From Alitta virens (Eukaryota; Annelida; Polychaeta; Phyllodocida; Nereididae), in contig OW028585.1 in NCBI GenBank assembly GCA_932294295.1, forward strand, positions 21,304,912 through 21,368,911: DNA of 64,000 bases, given 5' to 3'. A program made the position numbers and the translations under genes. Below are positions 12,286 to 22,599 of this stretch, piece by piece; position 1 is the first letter of the stretch, and every line of letters begins with the position of its first letter. The notes under the pieces are model-generated. The model was given only the letters and a program-made list of their open reading frames with translations, searched no databases and was not told the DNA's origin.

Positions 12286-12789
12286 CCTGCTTATCCTCAG
12301 CCATTCATAACCCAGGTAAGAATTGCTAGCGACCAGTCTCACTACAGTGTAGGAGACTGCGGTTCCAGTGCTAAGGTCTAGTAATCTGACTAATCGTGCT
12401 CGTGCTGCCACCTGCCGCTGGTTTCCTGGTGGGTGCTGCCACCTAGCTCTTGCAAGCTTGAACCTATGGCCTAGGGCCTCTGCCCTCTGGCCTTCCATTT
12501 TCTTCCGAAATGCGGCGCTTCGATCAGGTGCAAAGCACCGGCTTTTCTGATAACCGATTTGCCGCTCCTCCAGAATCGGGGAAATGTTTCCGCGTGTCGT
12601 CTGCACACGAAGTAGTGCGATTACTACACCTTATTTCTTTCTTCCAAGAAGCCACTCGCTGTGAAACTGGTTCAGACGCTTTCTTTTGACTCAAAATTGA
12701 CTAACGTCATGAATTGAACAAATTTACGATGGAATTCCACCAACTGCAGAAGACACTATCGTCGTAAATGGCACTGAACAAGCATTGTA

Positions 12790-12993
12790 ATGGCGTTGAG
12801 AAGCCTTTTCAACGATCTATTTTTTTACCGTATCCCTTTAGCTTTGCGTCAGTTCTCAGAAAGAAGGGTGCTACGCACGTCATTCGGCAGAAATTGCTGG
12901 CCTTTGGCTATTAATGCTTTTAAGAATATGTTAAACTGCTGGGATGGTCCTTCATGTCAGTGCTCAGCTTGTGTTGCTTTAATTCATGATTAA
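12790..12993 (+). mobile_element. Possible LINE ORF2 C-terminal remnant
   Basis: An open frame of 67 codons reads FFYRIPLALRQFSERRVLR, then TSFGRNCWPLAINAFKNML and a Cys-rich end (CWDGPSCQCSACV). The R-IPLALR...LRTSFG...WPLAI-x-FK-x-L layout resembles the C-terminal end of LINE reverse transcriptases, where Trp-x-x-Leu-Pro is followed by FKxxL. The match is loose. No upstream reverse transcriptase is visible. Confidence 0.3.
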
Positions 12994-13949
12994 CTCTAAT
13001 TTTATTGTTTAATCTTAATCGTCAAATTGTTTGTTTTATCTGTTATTTTATAATTGACTAATAGCTATGAGCTGATGTTTATTGTTTCTACCATTTCAAA
13101 ATCAATTTTGACTATACTATCCTTATCCTATCACACAGTGAAAAATGTCTTGACAACAATGATGCCGCTGGCAGTGCCTGTGATTTAACTATTTAAGTAC
13201 AAAAAATGATGAACAAAATACCAGGATAGAACATCATGCAAAACTTCAGGTATAGGTCCTGAGGTGTGTGTGGGCTACACAGATGAAAGTTTGTTCATTT
13301 ACAAGTAGTGCTGAGTACCTACTCCTTCACGTTGGCCTCAACAAATTAATATTCAGGTATTTCATAAAGTATTATCATTGTGTAAATGTGTGCTTTTGGT
13401 TGAAGTTGATTTGTTGTACAAATCTTGGTACTGCAGGGACCACTGGGCCAGGCATAATTTGCTGCATTGCCGGTGCTGGAGCACAATCTTTGTCTGCATG
13501 AATCCAGTGTTTCTGCTTTCGTCTCTTGGTGAATAAAAAAATTAGAAAATATTATTGCAGACCAGTCAAGTACACAGGGTGAGATTAAAGGTAGTTTATG
13601 TGATGTCAGCTTAAATAATCTTGGTGTGATATCAATGCACCGGATAAAACTTCAAATCGAACGCAAACCAAGAAAAATTTCCATATTGAGTTTTATATCA
13701 GGACAAAATCGTACACTACTGCTAAGTCAGATTCGCAGTAGCTTACCTTCTTGCGAGCAACTAGTAATTGCCCGAACAACATTTGTTTGCAAGACACGAT
13801 CCATGCATGCTGCAAAACAATTAAATTGCATTAGTTTTCAATATGTGATAAGCTAATGCAATAGATAGATGTAAGTAGGTAGGTAGACAGATGGATAGAT
13901 CGATAAGTATAAATATATAGATAGATAAGATATATAGATATATAGGGAG

Positions 13950-14109
<160 letters not shown>

Positions 14110-14459
14110 ACATTGTATTAGATAGATAGATACACAGATTGCTTGATTGGTTGATACAGTATTAGATAGAAAATAGATAGATAGATAGATATATTCTACT
14201 TTCTTTAGACAGATTGATTGATTGATATAAGAATCATATATCCATATTCTTGCTTAGCAGTGGTGTGTATTATTAATTGTGCATATGTATATAATTCATA
14301 TTTACACATGTATGACCTGGTGCTAAATTAATTTTTATTCAATTTATCTATAGCATAGCCAGTATTGACCATAATGAGTCTTATTGTACTCTATATGATG
14401 ACCAAATAAAGTATTATCTTATCTTATCTTACTAGTATATCTAATGATCCCATACTTAC

Positions 14460-14717
14460 ATTTTGGGTAGAACGCAGCTTCGAACAGTATGACTGCCTCT
14501 GATGCCAGATTCACTGTTGCTGTTATGCCACTTTGCTGACATTGCTGGATGCTGCACTCAGCATTTGTGACATCATAACTTATTGTGTTTGCATTGTCGA
14601 GAGAACTTGCAAAAAGCACGCAGTGATCCTGGGTGATGTTTGAAATCAACTGAAGTTGAGTACAAGTTGCATGAAGTTTGTCCTCAGCTTTTGTTGCAGC
14701 CTTATATGGTTTATTCT
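14460..14717 (-). CDS. Second cysteine-bearing exon of the small secreted gene
   Basis: A 258-nt exon with acceptor TTATTGCAG and donor CCAAAAT|GTAAGT, phase 1 to phase 1. It starts ENKPYKAATKAEDKLHATC and includes TQLQLISNITQDHCVLFAS and TVNLASEAVILFEAAFYPK. It looks like a divergent PAN-like unit, but the cysteine spacing is not decisive. A partial copy of its first bases, with its own TTTCAG, lies just upstream at about 14790-14832, suggesting a decayed duplicate. Confidence 0.55.
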
Positions 14718-17700
14718 CTGCAATAAGGAAGATGCACATTTTTGTAATACATTTTAATTTAGTCGCTACCATTTGTTTGTACCAGTATGAGATTAGCCAT
14801 TAGTTTTGTTGCAGCCTTGTTAGCTTTGTCTGAAATAACAACTTAATTAGCAATATTATTAACCATTGTTTCACAAAACATTGATCAACAATTAGAAAGG
14901 AAGATATAATTTCACTTAACCCTATCTAATGGTGAGTAAGCATAGTGCTTATATTTCAAACGGTTATGTATGTGTTTTTGATAATTCAGTGGGCAGATAA
15001 ACAATATTGTAGTGTACAGGCATGATGTCACACCGTCTGCTGAGCATCATAGTTCACAGAAGTGACATAATAGTGACTCTCATGATTTTACCCATTAAAA
15101 ATTCTACATAATTACCATAATGATAATGATGTTGCCGGTGATCTAAATCTCATGGTGGACCGTTTATCCATAAAAGTTTCATAAACATGGCAGACATATG
15201 CTGTTTGACACAGTGTTTGGAAGCTGCTATTTGTTTTGTAATATATGGTGACAGACTTACCTGCTATTTGAACAAATAACTTCAATGGATTTTGAGTGTT
15301 TGTTCCATTATACAAGTTGGTGATAATGTAGCATTTTGAATCTTCGCCAACGTGCCAAGCCTTGCAGCTTGCATCAGTTGAGCACTTCATTGCACAATCA
15401 ATACCATCGCCTGGTAAATTCCTACCCGGATGGATAGTTTTGTTTTCATATGATTTTGTTAAAACCATTTTGGTATACCAGTATGAGGATGCACTGTAGC
15501 CTGAAATCATAAAGAAAGTACAGGACTAAAGCAGAAATCCATAAGAGTGCGAAATTTATATTTGTAAAGTTGTCTGTAGATAGTACCACAATGCTATCAT
15601 TTGTTAATAATATGGCAGCTACATGTACATTGATAATGGCATAGAGTTGCTTTCATTCCAGACCCTCTTATCATAATCATTGACAACATTCTATCTGCTA
15701 AAATAAGCTTTTTTGAAGCATAATTATGGCCCTTATAAGTCCTGAGCTGTGCCATGTACTCTCCTGTACCTGTCCATCTATTGATAACCTAGTACAACCT
15801 CACCACTTAACATGCTTATTGTAACTATGTAATAGCTACTAAGTAAAGTGTTTACAAATATATGCGGCACATGAATAATGAGAATTTTTTTTTTTTTTAA
15901 CTTCTGTGATAAAATAGTTTTGAGCCCAGCTTATATGGATGTAAAACAAGATATGATCTAGGACCCTGGATGACAGCAACAGCATAATATTGGTCTCAAA
16001 TGTGGGACATGAAGAAAAGACAAACTGTGGAGAAATATCATGTACAATAGAGAAAAGCAATTAGGAGATTATAAAACTTACCATAAACTTATGCCAGAGA
16101 AAATATGAATTACAGGGAAAATATTACTTTTGTGGCAAAATAACTTCTGATCTACTTAATTCCACATTAAAACCTCAGGTCCCTATCTCCCAGGGAGATT
16201 TGGTGTTATTAGGGCTGATACATGGCTAATCATAGAATCAATTTAAATATATATATATACAATGAGTTATCATTAGATTGTTATTCGACTGTTATTCTTG
16301 TTAATGAGGCAAAATCCCATGTTACATTGCACTTTTGCTAAAAATTACGATTTGTTTCCAAAGGGGCTACTGAAGAAAAATGCCACACACCACCAAAAAT
16401 ATAAAACCAATGTGACCACTTTGTACACATTTTCAAATGGTCTTATATTTGTAAAGGGCGTTGTATAATATAATTTAGGGGAGATAGTACCACTACTATA
16501 CTTAATAAAAATGCTCTAGGAACATTTTTGCAACTTGATTGACAATGTATATCTTGCAGAAGAAATAAAAATATAAGTGTGAATCAGTTCTGTAATAGCA
16601 AAACATGGATTCTGAAATTTGTTTTCTGGTGAGGCACGAAGTACATTAGGAAACAGGATGGGACCAGTAGTTAATTTTAAACAAAATTTTTAAGTTTTAT
16701 TGTACTCTAAACTGGCTTAATTTGTCAGTTGTCACTCACACAAAGAAAATGATAAGATGAGTGATCTCCTGTCTTTACTTCCATGCACCCCATTTGGGCT
16801 GTTTTTACAGTCTGCTGTACTGCCTTTCCCTGCAATACCACATCAGCCCCATTCTTCATGAGGTCAGGGTCACTCTGACTTTGCTTTTAAGGTTTCATCA
16901 TTTTGGTTCTCATCAAACTTTGACAATGCAAAATAATAGGAAGAAAGTAACGGAGCCTACAGGGGGCACTAGGACAATAGTATATGATAAGACAATAAGG
17001 TGACGTCACTACTTAGTCCAGGAACCAAGGGTTTCAAAAATCAATTTTATTGCCGTTGAATGATACAGGCTGAAATTGTTCTCATTTAAAAGATAAGATC
17101 TGGAGCCTTCAAAATCCAGGTGATATAGAGTTAAAAAGATGAGGTCAGTTTTTCGCTATTTGTGTTTTCATAGCAACTATGCAGCTTTTTTTAGAGAATA
17201 CCAAATACACCACTATTTCTTTGATAACTTTATTAATAAAATGTAGATATCCTTCAATTTTACAGGAGGAAACAATCAACCATATGCCTTCTACATGCAA
17301 GCCAACTTTTTTTTACTTCACTATTTTCTTTTGTTGCTATAGTAACCAACATGTTGGAAATGGCAAATATTAGCAAATAGACTTTGAGAAGTTAATTATA
17401 CTGCAGAATATATGGGAGAAATCATAAAATTGGAACCCATACCAAATTTAACTGAACCAATTTATGAGGTAACATGTTATTCATTGGTTGATATGGTAAC
17501 ATGTATTGTTATTGTTAAAAATGTATCAGTAACAAGTAAAACCTGGATTTTGCCATTTTTTTACAAATTTCTGTCATTCTATGTTGATCAGTTTTAAGTA
17601 TCAGAAACTATCTATCACAAACAGATAATTTCTATAAATTAGGGAGATTTCAATAATCACTGTTGCAATGGAAATATAATTACCTTAACTGTTAAATTGA

Positions 17701-19255
17701 TGACGTCACAATATATATTTCGTCATCAAAAAAATACTTGTCTGCCACGGTGTCAGGGACCTCATGTTGCAATTCTCCCCCCCCCCCCCATATACAGTCA
17801 GCTTTGTCTGCTGGTTTTGAGCACTGAATATACAGTGCAGTAACAAATCTAACAAAATCATTATCACTACTGGAAGGATTACAGGTCATTTTCCTGAGGT
17901 CATTTTCCTGAGAGCTTAGAGTCACTCAAAAGAAAGCCAATATTATATATGATTTTATTCGCATAAAATAAGAATGCAACACATAGGTATATGAAATTTA
18001 AGAATATTTAAGTTATGTCATGGTAGTTATCTGAAAGTGGAAATAAAATTTAATAAATCGACAATGTCTTTTTTCTGGAAGTTTTCATTTTCAAGCACAT
18101 AAGAATGCTCTAGGCAATTAGTCAACTCCTTTACGGCTTGGACTCGGACCTCAATTTCTTCATCCTGATGTATGGGAGGTTTTGGCATTTGCTTTGCAAG
18201 GTCGTAATTCCATCGGGTATTTACAAAGTTAATGTTCCTGCCAATAACCCCCATTTCCTGTAAACTGATGTTCATCAGAAGTTGCATGACTCTGTTTTGC
18301 CCTACTTCAATACTCTTTGCTATTTTTGCAAAGCGAATGCAAAGTTGGTCCACAAAACTTGGTTTGTTGACCAAAGCAGGCAGTAGTTGCCGAGCTTATA
18401 AAATTAGTTTAGACTGTAAAAATATTTTGTCTTTGAAATATGAGACTTTGCCATCAGAAGGTTAAAGACTGTAGCTCTAAACACTAGCTGATTCAGATTT
18501 TCATTTCTACCAACCAACATAAAAGTGTTAAATGAATCTCCTTTGTAATAATTATTATTTTTGTAGCCTTATCTTATCTTATCTTATCTTATCTTATCTT
18601 ATCTTATCTTATCTTATCTTATCTCATCCATCAAGATACTGTCCCAATGTACATTCCATTAAAGTATGTGAGATTATTACTTTGCTTAATAAAATACCTA
18701 GGTTTAGTGCAGTATAGCGGACCCAAATCTATGCCAATATTTAGCATCAATTGAAAATTAAGTTTTATCAAATATTTCACAAGATTGCGGTTCTAGCACA
18801 ATTAAAATAACATTTTGTGTAAAGTAGCAGGGGTTTGGAGGTGGTAGCCTCCTAGAAAAAGCAAAAATTAACTCTGTCTTTACCTTGAATATGAAAACCG
18901 CCATCATAACTAAATTAGTTTGTGATGTCATAAAGAGATTTCAAGCACTTTTACGTCATAGGCCTGGCAAAGAGGCTCGTTATATATGGTCATAAATCTG
19001 GGTCTGCTATACTGCACTTTTTCCAAATACCTCAGAATAAATGTATGAAAATTTTCTGCCAAAGCTGAACTCTTCACTTGGCTTCCATTTGAGGCACCCT
19101 GGAATTTCCCAACTCACAATCCAAATGAGGCAGGTGTCTCAATGCACCCCATGTCCCAAAGAGCCCCTCTCTACCCTGCGTAGCAGAAAATATTACATAT
19201 CAGACTTACCTGTGGCGATTATTGCAGATGTAAGCACAACTTGGAAAAGTCCCAT
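14460..19255 (-). CDS. Small secreted PAN/apple-module gene (3 exons recognised, 3' end not found)
   Basis: Three minus-strand exons, 19210-19255, 15261-15500 and 14460-14717, join with all borders in phase 1. Exon 1 is a signal-peptide start (MGLFQVVLTSAIIATG) ending at ACAG|GTAAGT. Exon 2, after TGATTTCAG, encodes YSASSYWYTKMVLTKSYEN and then DCAMKCSTDASCKAWHVG with SKCYII, a clear PAN core. Exon 3 encodes a second cysteine-bearing unit (QDHCVLFASSLDNANTISY, then AECSIQQC) and ends at AAAT|GTAAGT. More exons must follow below 14460, but that stretch is mostly simple repeat. The product should be extracellular. The first intron is about 3.7 kb and carries a MITE and an unrelated ORF. Exon 2 assignment is strong; linkage to exon 1 is inferred from phase and order. 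Confidence 0.6.
15261..15500 (-). CDS. PAN/apple exon of the small secreted gene
   Basis: A 240-nt exon, phase 1 to phase 1, bounded by TTTATGATTTCAG and AGCAG|GTAAGT. The core motif is C-A-M-K-C-x(6)-C-K-A-W-x(6)-K-C-Y-I, the classic PAN signature (Cys-x3-Cys, then Cys-x-x-aromatic, then the last Cys before a hydrophobic strand). Several N-x-S/T sites (for example YENKTIHPG and LYNGTN) fit a secreted glycoprotein. Confidence 0.7.
15511..17009. other. Intron of the PAN gene, no exon seen
   Basis: It includes a T-run (15886-15898), and CCTACAGGGGGCACTAGG at about 16957-16974, which looks like a MITE end. No cysteine-bearing frame lies between the PAN exon and the R1 repeat copy. Confidence 0.5.
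17010..17660 (+). repeat. Repeat R1, third copy
   Basis: It shares blocks with the inverted pair at 56.0 and 61.8 kb: TTGCCGTTGAATGATACAGG, AGATAAGATCTGGAGCCTTC, CATAGCAACTATGCAGC and TATAGTAACCAACATGTTGG. There is no open frame conserved among copies. The family is marked by many CCATGGCAAC-like motifs. Confidence 0.7.
18027..18394 (-). CDS. Unrecognised terminal exon, helical cytosolic-type protein
   Basis: This is an open minus-strand frame from a plausible acceptor (AATTTTATAAG, phase 1 entry) to TGA at 18027-18029, about 122 codons. It begins RQLLPALVNKPSFVDQLC, continues GQNRVMQLLMNISLQEMGV and VNTRWNYDLAKQMPKPP, then an acidic helix (HQDEEIEVRVQAVKELTN), and ends DLLNFISTFR. The mix of charged and Leu-rich helices looks like real protein, perhaps the end of a helical-repeat protein or a transposon-derived gene. 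I do not recognise the family. It lies inside the first intron of the secreted PAN gene on the same strand, so it is either a nested gene or a stranded exon. No partner exon was identified. Confidence 0.4.
18566..18622 (+). repeat. (TTATC)n microsatellite
   Basis: About eleven perfect TTATC units. A shorter run of the same motif ends a LINE-like 3' tail at 14415-14431 (AATAAAGTATTATCTTATCT), so these runs probably mark LINE 3' ends. Confidence 0.9.
18707..19016. mobile_element. 310-bp MITE with TIR GTGCAGTATAGC
   Basis: The left end GTGCAGTATAGCGGACCCAA is mirrored at the right end by TGGGTCTGCTATACTGCAC. A related larger copy is present at about 44880-46035 (GCGGACCCAGATTTATAACC on the left; GGTCCTCTATACTGCAC on the right). 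The right half contains TGATGTCA- and TTACGTCA-type sites shared with the other copy. It lies in an intron of the secreted PAN gene. Confidence 0.8.
19210..19255 (-). CDS. Signal-peptide exon candidate
   Basis: ATG at 19253-19255 in a favourable context (ACTAAACATGG) opens MGLFQVVLTSAIIATG and stops at a strong ACAG|GTAAGT donor in phase 1, the phase required by the PAN exon at 15500. Its length, hydrophobic core and small residues near the end are those of a secretion signal split by an intron. Confidence 0.5.
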
Positions 19256-20149
19256 GTTTAGTAATTAGTTAACGAGCAGATTTGGAAGTGTAGCTTTCCT
19301 ACTCCAATGTTCTCTCTGAAAAATCCCAATTTAACAACCATATACAATATTATATTATATATTCTACAACTTAATTGTATTAGCCAATTAGCATGAACAG
19401 AGGGCATCACATGACAGGACCAATAAATCATGATAATGGCAGGCAATATTGGTCATGTGAAAGTGAAACTGGCCAAAAAAAAAGTACTAATAATAAAAAA
19501 ATATATAAATTAAGAATCTAATTATAAATTTAGGCATAGAATATAAGAAATGGTGGATGGAGTGTCGACCAATATGCAGTTTTTATCTGGCCTCAGCTAG
19601 AGATATTATGCTCAGCTACGCCTGGCATGATATCACTAGCTTCTGCCAGTAAAACTACATATTGGTCTCCTTACATGATGCCTGACAACTAACCAATTGT
19701 CTTATGTTTGATGTAAATAGTGTCATCATTTATCATCGAAATTGAACGGATGAGCTGTAAGTCGTGGCAATGTTCTTAAGGTCACGATGAAGAGATTACT
19801 GGTTATATGGTCAATATTCTAATGTTTTTGTGGTCTCAAAATAATTAAAATCGCACCCTTTTTGTATATATGAATAGAGATTTGTATTTCAAAGCAAGTT
19901 TTGGCCTGTATTTCATATGTTATCTCAGTTGTAACAAGCAAAGCTCTCTTTAAAAAAGAGGCCAGAATCAGAATTGGTTGAAGTAAAAAAATGAATTGAT
20001 GTATTTTGTATGGGCTAAAGGGTATTAGTTGCAGGTAACAGATATTGACAAGGTATTTTGTCAAACTATTACAATAAATTAGTATGGTTTATAGAAAAAT
20101 ATGTCTTTGTCTTTATGGCGAAATTGCTATAAAATGTATTTTTCAATAG

Positions 20150-20253
20150 ATCCTTGCTACACTTGCCTAGCTACCCACAACTGTGCAGCCTACAAAACAG
20201 AGAAATGTGACATGTTGTGCAAATCTTATAGAATAATTCAGATCCAAATTTAA
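20150..20253 (+). CDS. PAN-like terminal exon candidate
   Basis: After the acceptor TATTTTTCAATAG, phase-1 reading gives PCYTCLATHNCAAYKTEK, then CDMLCKSYR, and a TAA at 20251-20253. The C-x2-C-x5-C-A-A-Y...C spacing resembles the centre of PAN modules, as in the minus-strand genes nearby, but no joined upstream exon was found. It could be a remnant of a duplicated gene. Confidence 0.3.
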
Positions 20254-20966
20254 AAAAATATAATCATGTTTCATTTCTTCACATTAATATACATAATTGA
20301 TAAGTTCAGTGAGTGTAGCATTTTTTAACCTAGTATCTGCTGCTTAAAACAGTTTGAGAAATAATTTCATTTCAACATTGGCCTATTTGTAATTATTTGT
20401 ACCTAATTACAGTGTACAGTTTCAAATGCAATCAGCTATCAGAAACATAAAGAAATACCTTGGTACAATTAACCCAGACACTTTTGACCTGTGGTCCTCG
20501 ATTCAAAGTTGCTCAATATTATTCAAGGGAAGACAAATATCTGACCACAGCTTAAATGTACAAAACAAAATCAGTGATGCCACTGGAAATCTTCAAAAGG
20601 CTCAGAAAAAATTTTGTAAACCTGATTTAAGAGTATATTTATATCATGTAAAAATATTATTTGAAAACTAGAAGTTATTTATCGTGACACATTTGAAGGA
20701 AAGTATATTTAAAAGATTTAATATGCCATTCACTTTCTAAAGAAACCTGAGGGGCCATTGGGAAGCACATGCACACTTTCAATAATAAATGAATGTCAAA
20801 TAATTTTATACAAGTTTAAAATTTGACTCTGTTTACAGTATAAAATAATTTCTTTGTATAAAAAGCAAAAATTAATCAACATATATACTTACATTTATGT
20901 AATTATTACTCTAATAGACATCATATATTTAAGTCGATACCTGTTATTATTTCAACTTATATCTCT

Positions 20967-21203
20967 GCACCAGACCAATATTATTCTTGGAACTCACTAT
21001 TCCGGAATATATCGAATGAAGTGATATGTGTCAAGAAAGTAAAGTGTAGCCTTACGCAATACAACCTGACCGAATGTGACAGCCTTGATGAATCCTTCCA
21101 GAAAGTGTTTTGTACCTACTTCAAGAATAAATCAATTATGTCTTTTATAAAAATTATGACATTGAGAACCTACACTTTAAAAAAAGGTAAATATTTTTTC
21201 TGA
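20967..21203 (+). CDS. Short cysteine-bearing exon candidate, unrecognised
   Basis: The acceptor TATCTCTGCACCAG is followed in phase 1 by QYYSWNSLFRNISNEVICV and KKVKCSLTQYNLTECDSL, then SFQKVFCTYFKNKS. The frame stays open to TGA at 21201-21203. Four cysteines and three N-x-S/T sites suggest a secreted or luminal segment. The phase matches the PAN exon candidate at 20150, but that one ends in a stop, so the two are not directly joined. Family unknown. Confidence 0.25.
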   Translation, partial: APDQYYSWNSLFRNISNEVICVKKVKCSLTQYNLTECDSLDESFQKVFCTYFKNKSIMSFIKIMTLRTYTLKKGKYFF

Positions 21204-21299
21204 GTAATAAAACTTTCTACTCAAACAGTGCGACAACATTTATATGAACATAAAATTTTATATGAACATAAAATCCAATATGTCATTGTAAATGTCGCA

Positions 21300-22590
21300 T
21301 CGTTTGTGTTGCAAGTCATTTATAATTTACACCCATGGACAATATCAGTTAATTCTAAGTTCAGCTGCACAACCTTGGCAAATAAGCATACCTGGCTACT
21401 TATAATTTACCAAATGTCACTGTAGGAATTAGCCAGGTGAAAACAGAAAATGACACAGAAGTTAAAAAGCTCCACTATCTGTCAAAATCTCTATTTTCTA
21501 AAACTTCATTAAATGATTGGAAATCACCTTATTTGATAAAGGCAAACTAAATATGTGTAAGCTAACGAATCTATCAGGCATTAATTAAAAAAAAAAAGAT
21601 AAATTGAGAAATCAAGACCAAAACATTAGAAATAAAATGGATATGGCATCACCACCCATTCTTGAGTATGGTGACGTCATCACATGGTTTGTTTACATAT
21701 GGGATTTTTGATGGCATGAAAAGTTAAATACTAGGTGAAGTTTATTTATTTTATGGTGAACCTAGCAAGCCTGGATGGTAGGTAATCAGTATTAAGAAGA
21801 CAATGAAGTGAATGATTGTGGTATACCAATACTGACCACGATCTGTATATATATAAAATACAAAACAAGTGAAACAGGAACAACACAAGATATCAACAAC
21901 GGTTGTGACAAACAAAACCTTTTGGTCAAATTTTCTCAATGTCATTGCTCTGAAGATGCTTGGACAGCTTCTATAAACAGATGCCAGAGGCAGATGTAAT
22001 GATGTCATGATCAGTTTTGAAGTCCATAGTTTTGAAGTCCACACCATGTTACATATCGATGCCATTGGTGGAACGTTTAATGGCACCCAGCTGCAGCATG
22101 TCGTCTCATGTTCAATGCACTATGATTTAATTACTTAAAAAAAATATTTTGGAAGAATAATTTAATATGCATATAAATTTGTATAATAGTAATTATACTC
22201 CACCACGTGACCTTTTCTATTGTTCTTAATAACATTTAGAGTTCATATACAAATTGCAAAATACACCAGTAGCTTATAAGTAGGTACATATTTCACTGCC
22301 TTTGGATCCATCAGGACCATAACCAAAATTACACAACATAGTATTGCATGCTTAAATACATTTAAAATTGGTCCTTATAAAATATTCCAACTTTACTGTA
22401 GAAGAGAAAATCAGTCCAAGGGGATCAATATTACTTCATAAAATGTAAATTGCAAACCAAAAAATTGAACCAAATAGGAACTGTTTATAGCATGCACCAT
22501 GGCAACCATTCCTCTGGGTCACATGACCACCCCTAACAACCATATGCTTGCAAAATTAAGCTCGTTAGCAACTATTCACACCATTATTGG
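21300..22590 (+). repeat. Repeat block shared with 27.9-28.8 kb
   Basis: Two segments here, about 21310-21430 (CCATGGACAATATCAGTTAA; AATAAGCATACCTGGCTAC) and about 22490-22575 (CCATATGCTTGCAAAATTAA), occur in the same order and strand at 27950-28090 and 28670-28760. The spacing is different, so the pair is an old duplication with different insertions in the middle. Confidence 0.6.
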
Positions 22591-22599
22591 CAGGGTTTA

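Noticed and set aside
12241..12606. A 121-codon minus-strand frame in the GC-richer segment.
   Set aside because: It is Arg/Ala-rich with no motif, and the plus strand is also open (12368-12550). It looks like a by-product of GC content next to a promoter.
13381..13497. A possible last exon of the PAN gene on the minus strand (DCAPAPAMQQIMPGPVVPA).
   Set aside because: The phase fits, but the acceptor has almost no pyrimidine tract and the Pro-rich translation has no support.
20420..20671. A plus-strand frame starting MQSAIRNIKKYLGTINPDTF.
   Set aside because: It has a helical-looking composition, but the acceptor is weak and there is no motif, and no phase-compatible partner on either side. 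Not enough to annotate.
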